The position numbers and the translations under genes were made by a program. Shown one piece after another: positions 54,048 to 63,579 of a DNA stretch of 64,000 nucleotides; position 1 is the first letter of the stretch; every line of letters begins with the position of its first letter. Where the stretch lies: assembly GCF_001027925.1 (NCBI RefSeq), contig NZ_LECT01000043.1, forward strand, positions 1 to 64,000, given 5' to 3'. Origin of the DNA: Rhodopirellula islandica. Lineage in GTDB: Bacteria; Planctomycetota; Planctomycetia; Pirellulales; Pirellulaceae. The notes under the pieces were generated by a model, which was not told the origin of the DNA, did not search any database, and worked only from the letters and a program-made list of their open reading frames with translations.

Positions 54048-54746
54048 TCAACGCTCCAGCACGGGCGAAAGCTCATCGTCGACCAGGAACCGGACGACTC
54101 GCTCGGTGTCCGACAAATCGTCCAACAACATCGTGGGTTCCGTCGGTGCCAGTTCTTCCCGCGAAAATTCGCCGGTGCTGACGGCCAGCGTTCTGGCCCC
54201 GATCGCTCGCCCGCACAACACGTCCGCCGGCGTATCACCGATCACGATGGTTTGCTGGTGAGCGTCCCCGTGCCGCCGAGCCACCCACGTCGCCGCTCGC
54301 CGTGCCATGTCGTCACGGTGCACGTCCAGGTCGCCTCCGATGATCCAGCGAACCCAGCGACGAATCTCGAAATACTCCAGTTTCTGTGTTGCCGTCTCAG
54401 GGAAATTCCCGGTCATGACAGCAATGTCCAGGTTCGGGACCAAATGCAGAGCTTGAAACAAAGGCAAGACACCCGGCAGCAGTGTGCCTCCCGAGCGACG
54501 CAGCTCACCCCCAAACAGGGATCCATAGCGACGTCGCAACCGACCGCAATTGGCGTCTGTCGGCGAAACCCTGTTCCGCTGCAACAATTCCACCATCAGA
54601 CTGCGGTCCGTGCGGCCCGAAAATGAGATCTCGGTGTCTGGATTTTCAACTGAAAACTCTTGTTCAATCGCTTGCCGGAGCGCTCGATTCCCGCCACCCG
54701 CGGTCGTCAAAAGCGTCCCGTCGATGTCAAATAGCAGCACTCGCAC
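54048..54746 (-). CDS. HAD-superfamily hydrolase (phosphoglycolate-phosphatase-like)
   Basis: A 232-residue protein from GTG 54746 (AAGGGGAAG about 8 bp upstream). HAD motifs: [12 protein letters not shown] (motif I, two Asp), VMTGNF (motif II Thr) and [18 protein letters not shown] (motif IV). The cap region is helical. The much longer ORF reaching 55367 runs antisense to ubiE and is not used. Substrate unknown. Confidence 0.88.
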   Translation of the reverse strand: MRVLLFDIDGTLLTTAGGGNRALRQAIEQEFSVENPDTEISFSGRTDRSLMVELLQRNRVSPTDANCGRLRRRYGSLFGGELRRSGGTLLPGVLPLFQALHLVPNLDIAVMTGNFPETATQKLEYFEIRRWVRWIIGGDLDVHRDDMARRAATWVARRHGDAHQQTIVIGDTPADVLCGRAIGARTLAVSTGEFSREELAPTEPTMLLDDLSDTERVVRFLVDDELSPVLER

Positions 54747-54790
54747 GAAACCACTTCCCCTTCCTTCTCGTTGCCTTTCTAAGTCGTCGC

Positions 54791-55666
54791 ATGAGTGTCC
54801 CAAACGTAGACCGGTCCCACCAGTCCAATGGTTCGGCGAATGAGTCAGCGAATCCTCCGGCAACGGTCGACGGCTTGGACAAAAGCGGTGAGCGAGTGCG
54901 AGAAATGTTTCGCCAGATCGCTCCCAGATACGATGCGATGAACCACCTGCTGTCGTTGAACATCGACAAGTGGTGGCGTCGCAAAGCGGTTCAGACGCTG
55001 AAGATCGAAGGCGATGCCCCCATCTTGGATCTGTGCTGCGGCACGGGAGACCTGGCAATCGCGATTGCCGATGCGGCCGGCCCGGACATCCAAGTCGTCG
55101 GCAGCGATTTCTGTCACGCGATGCTGGAAATTGCTCGCGACAAGGAAGCCGCTCGAGTGCGCGACACGGCGGGCGGTTCCGGGCGGCAAACGATTCCGTT
55201 CTTGGAAGCCGATTCGATGGCTCTGCCCTTCGATGACAACGCGTTCCAGTGCGTGACCGTCGCCTTCGGATTGCGAAACATCGCCGACACCGATCAAGGC
55301 TTGTCCGAAATGGCTCGCGTTTGCCAACCCGGTGGGCAAGTCCTGGTGCTGGAGTTCTCGCAGCCAACCCTGCCAGTTCTGAAGCAGACCTACAGCTTTT
55401 ACTTCCGCCATGTCTTGCCTCGCATCGGCCAGTGGATGGCTCGCAACGACAAGTCCGCTTACGAGTACCTGCCCGAATCGGTGGGCAAATTTCCCTGCGG
55501 CGAAGCTCTTGCCGGACGGATGCGTGACATCGGTTTGCTCCATGTCACTTTCCGGCCGCTGACCCTGGGTGTCGCGACGATTTACGTTGGTGAAAAACCA
55601 GGCAGGACAACCACGCATGCCGAGCAAGCGGCTCAACGTGAAGACGAAGCCTTGGTGAGCACATGA
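54791..55666 (+). CDS. ubiE: Demethylmenaquinone methyltransferase
   Basis: A 291-residue SAM-dependent methyltransferase of the UbiE/MenG family: [20 protein letters not shown] (family signature), [20 protein letters not shown] (SAM site), [16 protein letters not shown] and the C-terminal [14 protein letters not shown]. It carries out the last methylation in menaquinone synthesis. First gene of a four-gene cluster with ubiX, ubiA and mqnE. Confidence 0.95.
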   Translation: MSVPNVDRSHQSNGSANESANPPATVDGLDKSGERVREMFRQIAPRYDAMNHLLSLNIDKWWRRKAVQTLKIEGDAPILDLCCGTGDLAIAIADAAGPDIQVVGSDFCHAMLEIARDKEAARVRDTAGGSGRQTIPFLEADSMALPFDDNAFQCVTVAFGLRNIADTDQGLSEMARVCQPGGQVLVLEFSQPTLPVLKQTYSFYFRHVLPRIGQWMARNDKSAYEYLPESVGKFPCGEALAGRMRDIGLLHVTFRPLTLGVATIYVGEKPGRTTTHAEQAAQREDEALVST

Positions 55667-56331
55667 GCGACGGACCGAAACGTCGACGACGGATCGTTCT
55701 GGCGATCACGGGAGCCTCCGGCGCCCCGATCGCGGTTCGACTGCTGCAAATCATGCGGCGGGACCCCAACGTCGAGGTGCATCTGACAATCAGCCCCAGT
55801 GGCGCGGCGGTGCTGCAACAAGAGATGGGACTGCAATTGAACCTGCGTGCGATCAACCTGAATGAATTGCTCGGCTGCGTTCCTGCGTGGGCCAGCGAAC
55901 CAGCCCCGCAGTTCGACCCGATCGATTCCGGCGGCGATGACCGCCTGCACTATCACCAACACGATGACTACATGACGCCCATCGCCAGTGGGTCGTTCCT
56001 GACCGATGCCATGGTGCTCTGCCCATGCAGCGGCAGCACCTTGTCAGGCGTGGCCAGATCCGCCGCGTCAAACCTGATCCAACGCGCCGCCGAAGTGCAC
56101 CTGAAAGAACACCGCAAACTGGTCGTCGTGCCGCGAGAAACCCCGATGAGCGTCCTGCAAATTGAGAACATGCATCGGCTGGCTGCCGCCGGCGCTGTGA
56201 TCTTGCCCGCCATGCCGGGCTGGTATCACGACGTCCAACGACTCGAGGACTTGGTTGATTTCGTCGTCGCCCGCATCATGGACCAAATCGGGCTGGACAA
56301 CGGGTTGATCCAACGCTGGAAGGACGCCTGA
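55663..56331 (+). CDS. ubiX: Flavin prenyltransferase UbiX
   Basis: A 222-residue protein: [20 protein letters not shown] (flavin site), [20 protein letters not shown], and [17 protein letters not shown]. UbiX makes prenylated FMN, the cofactor of UbiD-type decarboxylases. It overlaps ubiE by 4 bp (ATGA). With mqnE downstream it may support the decarboxylase step of the futalosine route. No ubiD-like gene is seen in the window. Confidence 0.93.
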   Translation: MSDGPKRRRRIVLAITGASGAPIAVRLLQIMRRDPNVEVHLTISPSGAAVLQQEMGLQLNLRAINLNELLGCVPAWASEPAPQFDPIDSGGDDRLHYHQHDDYMTPIASGSFLTDAMVLCPCSGSTLSGVARSAASNLIQRAAEVHLKEHRKLVVVPRETPMSVLQIENMHRLAAAGAVILPAMPGWYHDVQRLEDLVDFVVARIMDQIGLDNGLIQRWKDA

Positions 56332-56345
56332 GGGAACCGATCACC

Positions 56346-57320
56346 ATGGCAAAACTCAATGACTGGCTGGGTCTGATCCGGTTTTCGCACACGATCTTTG
56401 CGCTGCCGTTTGCCATTCTGGCCGCGTTTCTGGCCTGGGCAACGCCGCTTCCCACAGCGACCACGATCCCAGCGTCGCCGACACTCGACTCTTCCGGTGA
56501 ATTGCCCGGCGCCGCTGACGCACTGCTTTACCCCCACGTCCGGCTGCGAGACATCCTGGGGATTCTGCTGTGCATGGTCTTGGCTCGCAGTGCCGCGATG
56601 GCATTCAACCGCTGGGTCGATCGCCGGATCGATGCCGCCAATCCGCGGACCGCGACTCGGCACATTCCCGCGGGGGTGCTGTCCGCTCCAGCGGTGCTCG
56701 CGTTCACGATTCTGTGCGGGCTGGGCTTCGTCGCCGCGACGCTGTTGTTCCTGCCCAACCGTTTGCCGCTGTTTGCCTCGCTACCAGTGCTGCTGTTTTT
56801 GTGTGGTTACTCGCTCGCGAAGCGTTTCACCTCGTCAGCCCACCTCTGGTTGGGCGTCGCACTCAGCCTTTCCCCCCTCTGCGTTTGGGCTGCCATCCGA
56901 GGCGAAATCGTGCTCCAGTTCCCCACCGATTTTTGGGTCCCTGGCTGGTTGGCGGTCGCCGTTGCATTCTGGGTCGCGGGCTTTGACATCATCTATTCCT
57001 GCCAAGACGCCGCATTCGATTCCGCCGAAGGACTGCATAGCGTTCCATCGCGCCGCGGCGTTTCCGGGGCACTGCGGGTTGCGGCGGCTTCGCATGTCGC
57101 GATGATTCTGGCTCTGGGCCTGCTGGCCTGGACCGGCGGCTCGTCAGGGCTGGGCGGCATTTTCATCGTGGCGGTGGTGCTGACCGCGGCCTTGGTCGTC
57201 TACCAGCACCGATTGGTTTCCCCGAACGACCTGTCTCGTGTCAACCAAGCCTTTTTCCATACCAATGCCATCGTTAGTTTGATATTGATGGCCGCCGGAG
57301 TGATTGACTGCGTCGTTTAG
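56346..57320 (+). CDS. ubiA: UbiA-family polyprenyltransferase
   Basis: A 324-residue integral membrane enzyme with about eight or nine membrane segments. The two Asp-rich prenyl-diphosphate sites are present: AFNRWVDRRIDAANPRT (about 96-112) and FDIIYSCQDAAFDSAEGLHS (about 215-234). It attaches an isoprenoid tail to an aromatic acid; with mqnE next to it, the substrate is probably the futalosine-pathway naphthoate (MqnP role), which is inference. Confidence 0.92.
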   Translation: MAKLNDWLGLIRFSHTIFALPFAILAAFLAWATPLPTATTIPASPTLDSSGELPGAADALLYPHVRLRDILGILLCMVLARSAAMAFNRWVDRRIDAANPRTATRHIPAGVLSAPAVLAFTILCGLGFVAATLLFLPNRLPLFASLPVLLFLCGYSLAKRFTSSAHLWLGVALSLSPLCVWAAIRGEIVLQFPTDFWVPGWLAVAVAFWVAGFDIIYSCQDAAFDSAEGLHSVPSRRGVSGALRVAAASHVAMILALGLLAWTGGSSGLGGIFIVAVVLTAALVVYQHRLVSPNDLSRVNQAFFHTNAIVSLILMAAGVIDCVV

Positions 57321-57383
57321 CGGTTCATCATTGAGTGCTTTCAACGACTCATTCTCGATTTGCCTTCCTCTCGAGTTTTCACC

Positions 57384-58547
57384 ATGCAAGCCAACGAACG
57401 AGACGCCCGTTTTCGCGAAATTCGTGACAAGGTCGAATCTGAACAACGCCTGTCAATGGAAGACGGTTTGTTCCTGTACGATCCCGAGGTGTCGATTCAA
57501 CAGGTCGGCGAATTGGCCAACTTCGTTCGCGAACGAAAGAACGGCAACGTTGGCTACTACAACATCAACACGCACCTCAACCCAACCAACGTGTGCGTGT
57601 ACCGATGCCGCTTTTGTGCGTTCCGCAAAGACCTTCGCGACGAGAATGGCTATGCGATGACCGACGAGCAGATCCTGCATCGAGGTGCCGAAGCGACGGC
57701 CAACGGTTGCACCGAAATGCACATTGTCGGTGGACTGCACCACCAACGAAAATACGAGTGGTATCGCGACATCATCTCGATGCTGAAAGAGAACTACCCC
57801 AAGATTCACTTGAAAGCCTGGACCGCCGTTGAAATCGATTGGTTCCGATTCCAAACCAAGAAGTCATTCGAGTGGGTCTTGGACGACATGCGTTCCGCGG
57901 GTCTGGGCAGCATGCCTGGCGGCGGAGCTGAGATCTTCCACCCCGAGGTTCGCGACCAACTTTGCGAACACAAAGCCAACACACCGGCATGGTTGGAAAT
58001 TCACCGGACTGCCCATCGGATTGGCCTGAAGACCAACTGCACGATGCTTTATGGCCACGTGGAAAAAGCCTTCCACCGCATCGATCACTTGATGCGTTTG
58101 CGAGAACTGCAGGACAAAACCAACGGGTTCCAAGTCTTCATCCCGTTGGCATTCCACCCCGACAACACGAAGCTCTCGGACCTGAAGAAGCCATCGGGCC
58201 TGATGGACCTTCGAACCATGGCGATCAGCCGCCTGATGCTGGACAACGTCCAGCACATCAAGGCCTACTGGATCATGCTCGGAATTGAAACGGCGCAGAC
58301 CGCGTTGGCTTACGGTGCGGACGACATCGACGGAACCGTCCGGCATGAGTTGATTTATCACGACGCCGGTGCCAAGACTCCCGAGTTCATGTCCGTCGAC
58401 CAAATCAAAGACCTGATTCGCGAAGCCGGCCGGGATCCGATTGAACGCGACACGACCTACAACCGCGTGATCCGAGACGAAAACGATTTCACCGTCTGGC
58501 AATCCGGCGAAAGCGTCGACGCCCAATCGGAACTGGCCGGCGCCTGA
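57384..58547 (+). CDS. mqnE: Aminofutalosine synthase (radical SAM)
   Basis: A 387-residue radical SAM enzyme with CVYRCRFCAF (CX3CX2C, about 66-75), the family segment NVGYYNINTHLNPTN and SMPGGGAEIFHPEVRDQLC. MqnE joins 3-enolpyruvyl-oxybenzoate and SAM to give aminofutalosine, an early step of the futalosine menaquinone pathway. ATG 57384 is used. It closes the ubiE-ubiX-ubiA cluster, 63 bp after ubiA. Confidence 0.95.
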   Translation: MQANERDARFREIRDKVESEQRLSMEDGLFLYDPEVSIQQVGELANFVRERKNGNVGYYNINTHLNPTNVCVYRCRFCAFRKDLRDENGYAMTDEQILHRGAEATANGCTEMHIVGGLHHQRKYEWYRDIISMLKENYPKIHLKAWTAVEIDWFRFQTKKSFEWVLDDMRSAGLGSMPGGGAEIFHPEVRDQLCEHKANTPAWLEIHRTAHRIGLKTNCTMLYGHVEKAFHRIDHLMRLRELQDKTNGFQVFIPLAFHPDNTKLSDLKKPSGLMDLRTMAISRLMLDNVQHIKAYWIMLGIETAQTALAYGADDIDGTVRHELIYHDAGAKTPEFMSVDQIKDLIREAGRDPIERDTTYNRVIRDENDFTVWQSGESVDAQSELAGA

Positions 58548-58601
58548 CGGCGACCGCGACGCGCACGCTTTCCGCGCCCCCGCTGTGGCGGGCGTTTGGC
58601 C

Positions 58602-59098
58602 CCGTGAATGCGTGCTGCGTTGGCAAATTCAACCGCGGAGCGGTGCTAGCTGGTAGCCTCGGGTTTCAACCCGAGGTCTCGTGAGCCAGCATCAAAACGG
58701 ACCAGCCGCGAAGCGGCGGCAGGCGTTCGGAACGCGCTCCCGGATGTCGTCGCTCCGCGACTTGGGGGACGTGTCGCGTTGTTGGTGACCTTGGGTTGAA
58801 ACCCAAGGCTTTCGGCTGTCGTCGCTCCGCGACTGGTGAGCACGCGTGCCTGTGAATGCGTGCTGCGTTCACAAATTCAACCGCGGAGCGGTGACAGCTG
58901 GTAGCCTCGGGTCTCAACCCGAGGTCTCGTGAGCCAGCATCAAAACGGACCAGCCGCGAAGCGGCGGCAGGTGTTCGGTACGCGTACCCAGATGTCGTCG
59001 CTCCGCGACTTGGGGGACGTGTCGCGTTGTTGGTGACCTTGGGTTGAAACCCAAGGCTATCGGCTGTCGTCGCTCCGCGACTGGTGAGCGAGCGTGCC
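58602..59098. repeat. Two tandem copies of a 248-bp palindrome-bearing repeat
   Basis: Units at about 58602-58849 and 58850-59098, nearly identical. Each holds CCTCGGGTT(T/C)CAACCCGAGG-type and CCTTGGGTTGAAACCCAAGG palindromes and repeated TCGTCGCTCCGCGACT. ORFs here are low-complexity products of the repeat and are not called. The region fills the gap between mqnE and dapA. Confidence 0.9.
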
Positions 59099-59151
59099 GA
59101 TTGGTGCCATCCACCATCCATGAATTCGGTTGCCCATCCCTGCGAGCGCAC

Positions 59152-59182
59152 AAAAAATGCGGCATCCGTTCGGACGCCGCAC
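59152..59182 (-). terminator. Intrinsic terminator of dapA
   Basis: Stem TGCGGCGTCCG/CGGATGCCGCA on the - strand followed by TTTTTT. Confidence 0.88.
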
Positions 59183-59216
59183 ACTTTCCACTCAGTGGCC
59201 TCGAGTCACCAGGTGC

Positions 59217-60146
59217 TCACGCACCGCTGGTTTGCAATTGCCCGACGATTTCTGACTCCATGCCAAACTTCATCAACGTCTCTTGCAGGGTCGCTCGGTC
59301 TGCATCGTCCAATGGCACCATCGGCAAACGCATCTCGCCGGTGTCGCGACCGACCATTTGCATCGCAGCTTTGACAGGGATTGGGTTGGTCGCAAGCCCC
59401 AACATTTTGCTGCACAACGAATACAAACGATGATGCAGTTCCGCCGCTTTGGTGTAATCACCCGCTGCTGCGGTTTGAACCATTTCCAACATCACGGAGG
59501 GAACCAAGTTGGCAGCAACTGAAATCACGCCTTCGGCACCCACGCTCATCATTGGCAAGGTCAACGAATCGTCACCCGACAACACGGTCAGGTTCGTCGC
59601 GCCCAAAATCGCCGTGCATTGATCCAAAGAACCGGTCGCTTCTTTGACCATCGTGATCCCTGGCAACTCTGCCAATCGCACAATCGTGTCGACTTCGATG
59701 TTCTTTGCCGAGCGGCCAGGAATATTGTAGACGCAAACTGGAATGTCGACGGATTCTGCAACAGCACGGAAGTGCTGGAACATGCCTTCTTGCGTTGGCT
59801 TGTTGTAATAAGGTGCCACCTGCAACGTTGCATCAGCGCCTTCGGCGGCGGCACGACGAGTCAAACGCAGTGCTTCAGCAGTGCTGTTGCTGCCCGTGCC
59901 AGCCATGACCTTCACACGCCCCGCCACATGCTGGATCGTCAATGAGATCACGCGTTCGTGTTCTTCGTGGGTCAACGTGGGTGACTCACCCGTCGTTCCG
60001 CACGGCACGATGCAAGTCACGCCAGCATCGATTTGAAAATCGATTTGTTCAGCCAAACGTTTCTCGTCGACTTGTCCATCGCGAAAGGGGGTCACAATGG
60101 CGGTAGACAGACCAGCGAAATCGCTGCCTTTTCTAGGAGACATCAA
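59217..60146 (-). CDS. dapA: 4-hydroxy-tetrahydrodipicolinate synthase
   Basis: A 309-residue TIM-barrel protein: [39 protein letters not shown] (about 49-67), the Tyr in [15 protein letters not shown] and the Schiff-base Lys in [14 protein letters not shown] (about 170). It condenses pyruvate with aspartate semialdehyde in lysine and diaminopimelate synthesis. Related NanA-type aldolases are less likely given the PGR motif. Followed by a terminator. Confidence 0.95.
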   Translation of the reverse strand: MMSPRKGSDFAGLSTAIVTPFRDGQVDEKRLAEQIDFQIDAGVTCIVPCGTTGESPTLTHEEHERVISLTIQHVAGRVKVMAGTGSNSTAEALRLTRRAAAEGADATLQVAPYYNKPTQEGMFQHFRAVAESVDIPVCVYNIPGRSAKNIEVDTIVRLAELPGITMVKEATGSLDQCTAILGATNLTVLSGDDSLTLPMMSVGAEGVISVAANLVPSVMLEMVQTAAAGDYTKAAELHHRLYSLCSKMLGLATNPIPVKAAMQMVGRDTGEMRLPMVPLDDADRATLQETLMKFGMESEIVGQLQTSGA

Positions 60147-60502
60147 GCACGTCCGGAACAGAAGTCAAGAAAGAAGTAGATGGAACAAGCGAGCAGTTTA
60201 GCGTTTTTCCAGAACATTTCACGGCCCAAAATGGCGTCGAAATGAACAGTCTGCGGCACCCGCCATGCGTGCGCACGGATCATCACCTAGCAGTGACGGT
60301 TCCAGGCAGGGCTCACTCACGAAGGCAGGCCGCATGAGCCCACCAGAACGAGGAATCGATCGACTCGCCCCATGTCAGACACGTCCGCGAAACAGAAGTT
60401 CGGCCGAAGCAAGGTGGCTTTGCCGAATTGCGAGACGTCTGTTGAATTCACTGGTCGCCCCAATCGCAGGGACCAAGGACGACCTCTCTTCCAGGATCGA
60501 AT
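60147..60502. other. Intergenic region without convincing gene
   Basis: 356 bp between the regulator stop and the dapA start (both on -). It should hold the dapA promoter. Only shadow ORFs; nothing else recognised. Confidence 0.4.
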
Positions 60503-61135
60503 TCAGACCAAGTTCTTACGAACGGCCCATACGGCGGCTTGGGTTCGGTCCGAAACGCCGAGCTTACGCAGGATGTGCTGCACGTGCTCTTTGACGGTTT
60601 CGTAGCTGATGCCCAACATCTTGGCGATCTCTTTGTTCGTCAGCCCCAACGCCATTTGACGCAGCACTTCGCTCTCGCGCTGAGTCAATGGCACGTCGAT
60701 GTCTTGGTTCATGCGAGGAGTCGCCAAGGCACCTGTGACGCGGCGAAGCTCTTCGCGTGTCCAAGATTGCTGACCGTCGAAAGCCAAGTTCAAGGCTTCG
60801 ATCAATCGTTCGACGGGGGCCGTCTTCAGGATGTAACCACAAGCGCCGAGAGCAACTGCACGCGCGACGTAGGTTGGGTTGTCATAGCCCGAGAACAACA
60901 GGATCGGCAGGTCAGGGTGATCGAGCTTGATACGGCCAAGCGTGTTCAAACCGTCACCGCCCTCCATCCGGATGTCAAGCAACACGGCATCGAGGGGGGT
61001 GCTGGAGACGATCTCAAGAGCGTCGGCAGCCTTGTCGGCTTGCGCAACCACTTCGATCCCAGTCCCTTCGAGGGCGGAGAGAGTCCCCAGCCGGGAGACT
61101 TCGTGGTCGTCGACAATCAGTAAGCGTTTTGACAT
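60503..61135 (-). CDS. NarL/FixJ-type response regulator
   Basis: A 210-residue protein. Receiver domain (about 1-118): LLIVDDHEV with the Asp pair, phospho-acceptor Asp in AVLLDIRMEGGDG (about 54), Ser/Thr in LLFSGYD, Lys in GYILKTAP. C-terminal LuxR-type HTH (about 148-205): LTQRESEVLRQMALGLTNKE, then VKEHVQHILRKLGVSDRTQA. No histidine kinase is adjacent, so its partner is elsewhere. Confidence 0.95.
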   Translation of the reverse strand: MSKRLLIVDDHEVSRLGTLSALEGTGIEVVAQADKAADALEIVSSTPLDAVLLDIRMEGGDGLNTLGRIKLDHPDLPILLFSGYDNPTYVARAVALGACGYILKTAPVERLIEALNLAFDGQQSWTREELRRVTGALATPRMNQDIDVPLTQRESEVLRQMALGLTNKEIAKMLGISYETVKEHVQHILRKLGVSDRTQAAVWAVRKNLV

Positions 61136-62344
61136 CAGTAAATTCCATTCAGAGAAGAGGTATGAGCGGGAGCCGTGGTGGGCTGCTGGGCAATCGAAGT
61201 GGGTAAAATGGTTTGTAACTCAAACAACTAACGGCGAAAACCGGCATAGTTGACATGTGACTCATCTGTCCATCGACTTTGCACCGCACGATCCTTTGCA
61301 CGTCTAAACCTTAGCTTATTAACACCAATAGGCCAGTGACGCTCCGGTCAATCGAGCGATGTCATTTACGCACTCCCTATGCCGGAAATGCCGAAAAACT
61401 CGCAATGCAAGCAAAAACGGGGGTTTCAACCCATCCCCTCCAGCGAAAGAGATATTTAGCAAATTGAGCAACGCTCAATTTTACCCCCCTTCGAAAGAGA
61501 CGAACACTTCCCTAATAGGGTGCATCTAATCGTTTCATGTCACAAGACTGGCAGACTTAGAGTTTGAATCGGTGGCCACAAAAATCGATTTCTCGATAAT
61601 GGCTGAGTCAAATTCTCGTCCGCCGCCGAAGGGCAAACCGCCCCGCCACGTTAGCCAGCCCGTGAACAGGTTCTTTTACGCGGCGACCCCCTCCAAGGAT
61701 CGCGTTCACTTCGTTTTTTACGGGATTACAGCATTTAAAAACGTTGTATCGACTTGATGACTCCGATGCATTCGGCCGTTTTGCGGCAAAAATAGAATAC
61801 GAAAAAAATGCGCAAATTGGCCTTCGGAAAAATGTACTCAGCTCGTTTTTTTTTCTTTGTCTGCGCCAGTCCGCAAGAAAGGATCTTAGTTGCTACGCCG
61901 AGAGTAAAAATTTTACTCAAACTTCGCCGTTCGATTGGCCAGTGGACAACGATCTAACATTGATAGCAAACGAAGGTTGCAATGCCCCCACAATGGCATT
62001 CGCTTGCCGGACCACGAGCCGCCAACCTCGATTTTTTGAGAATTGAACGAGAAATTCGGATCCCCGAGCATCGCCGCCACCAAAATGGCCACACTGGTCT
62101 CAGAATGCGACCACATTCGCGACATGAGACCCCAATCAGGCGGCCCCTATTCTCACCAGGCGCGCACACCTCGACGGAGCTAGTCGTGCGGATCGCTTCA
62201 CCCGACGCCTGGGCTGATCCGAAACCTGCCCCCACTGTCGCCGAGAGGATCTGCACGCGGGCACTGGATGCAGGGGTCGTGAGACCGATGCAATGCGGGT
62301 AAACTCCGCGGTTTGGAACCCACCGGATTCGGAGATTTGGATTG
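61136..62344. other. Long AT-rich region without convincing gene
   Basis: About 1.2 kb. The section 61440-61960 is clearly more AT-rich than the rest of the window, with A- and T-runs and only short ORFs of odd composition. Visible elements: an 8-bp hairpin followed by TTTA at 61462-61480 and GAGTAAAA/TTTTACTC at 61904-61920. It could hold an RNA gene, a regulatory region or foreign DNA; the sequence alone does not decide. Confidence 0.5.
61462..61480 (+). terminator. Hairpin with short T-run in the AT-rich gap
   Basis: AATTGAGC, loop AAC, GCTCAATT, then TTA. A small terminator-like hairpin with no gene upstream on this strand, so it might end an unseen RNA. Confidence 0.35.
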
Positions 62345-63451
62345 ATGGCGAAAGGATTGTTCACCCAGGGCATGTGCGTGCTATTGCGCCGTCCGCTCGA
62401 GTTGGACGAAATCCAATCACGCCTGAAGCAGTTCCAGTTGGCCGGCCGCCAGGAATCGCTGGAGGATGAGGATTCCCCTGAAACGCTGATCTACGAATTC
62501 CGGCCGGAAGTGGGCGGCCACTTGCTGGTCACGCCGGCATCGATCCCCTGGCCCGATGACATGGGTGATCCAGATGAATCACCGGAGCGATTCGTCGCTT
62601 GGTCACTCGGCCAATTCGGACCACTCGCATTCCCCGGATGCCTCTCGCGAGCTTGCGACCAAACGCGGCACTGGGACGACATGCCGGACATCCAATCCGA
62701 GCACACCTGCCATATCCGGTTGTTGATCAGCTACGTGCTGGGCACCGAAGAAGACGAAGAGGAGGACGATGATGATCTGCCTCTCGTTCCCGATGACTAC
62801 GAAGCCATCGACGAATTGCATTTCTTGACCAAAGCCGTTGCCGCGCTGCTCGAGTCGCCCGACGCGATTTGCTACTTCAATCCCGGCGGCGAAGTCCTGT
62901 GTGACGAAAACGTTCTTCGCCAAGGACTCAACCACGCTTGGAACCTGGAACTGCCACCGCTGGACATGTGGACGAATGTCCGGGTGTACGTTGATGACAA
63001 TCGATTTGCGATCATGGACACCGTCGGCAACGGCCAGTTCGATCTGCCGGACATGGAAGCCGTGTTCCCGCTGTCGGAATACGTTGCCGAAGATGTCGAG
63101 CGATTTCTCCGCCACGCCTCGCTGTATTTGTTAGCGGGCGACGAAGAAGTGACGACGGGTGACACGGCCGACGGCCCTGGAGGCCAGACTTGGTTGGCGA
63201 TGGAATGTGACCAATCGCTCTCCGATCCGCCTCGCCCCACGATTCGCTGGATCCCAGAAGACGGTCGCGAGATCCCCGAACACCTGCTGGACCCCGGGAC
63301 GATCGACGAAGACTTTTCGGCGTTCGATGATGACGTCGACGAAGCCTTCTTGGACGATCATGATTTTGGTTCCGGCGGGTTCGATCCCAGTGGCACGGAG
63401 TACCTGGATTCCGAGCCGTTCGACCCTGACAAACCAGACGACGACGATTGA
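62345..63451 (+). CDS. Acidic DUF4261-like protein
   Basis: A 368-residue protein from ATG 62345 (TTG 62342 also possible). The N-terminal half resembles DUF4261 proteins (MCVLLRRPLELDEIQSRLKQ; KAVAALLESPDAICYFNPGG). An Asp/Glu run lies at about 137-155, and the last 60 residues are extremely acidic (PGTIDEDFSAFDDDVDEAFL). Cytoplasmic, function unknown. It lies 128 bp before zwf. Confidence 0.68.
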   Translation: MAKGLFTQGMCVLLRRPLELDEIQSRLKQFQLAGRQESLEDEDSPETLIYEFRPEVGGHLLVTPASIPWPDDMGDPDESPERFVAWSLGQFGPLAFPGCLSRACDQTRHWDDMPDIQSEHTCHIRLLISYVLGTEEDEEEDDDDLPLVPDDYEAIDELHFLTKAVAALLESPDAICYFNPGGEVLCDENVLRQGLNHAWNLELPPLDMWTNVRVYVDDNRFAIMDTVGNGQFDLPDMEAVFPLSEYVAEDVERFLRHASLYLLAGDEEVTTGDTADGPGGQTWLAMECDQSLSDPPRPTIRWIPEDGREIPEHLLDPGTIDEDFSAFDDDVDEAFLDDHDFGSGGFDPSGTEYLDSEPFDPDKPDDDD

Positions 63452-63579
63452 CCCCTTGGAATGCGCTGGACACCTCCTCAGCAAAACTCCCTGCGGCAAA
63501 CGTCGGTTCCGGCAAACCAACGCTCATCTCGATTCTATTTCCGTTTGACCGCGATCCTTTTTGACCCGCAGCGCAGACC

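Noticed and set aside
54747-55367. N-terminal extension of the HAD hydrolase frame
   Set aside because: Arg-rich, antisense to ubiE, and the HAD domain begins right at the GTG used.
58646-59433. ORFs in the tandem repeat region between mqnE and dapA
   Set aside because: They translate the repeat units (repeated RGATT and VAERRQP-like strings) and are not protein-like.
61572-62046. Two small + strand ORFs in the AT-rich gap
   Set aside because: Odd composition, no ribosome site and no domain; likely chance ORFs.
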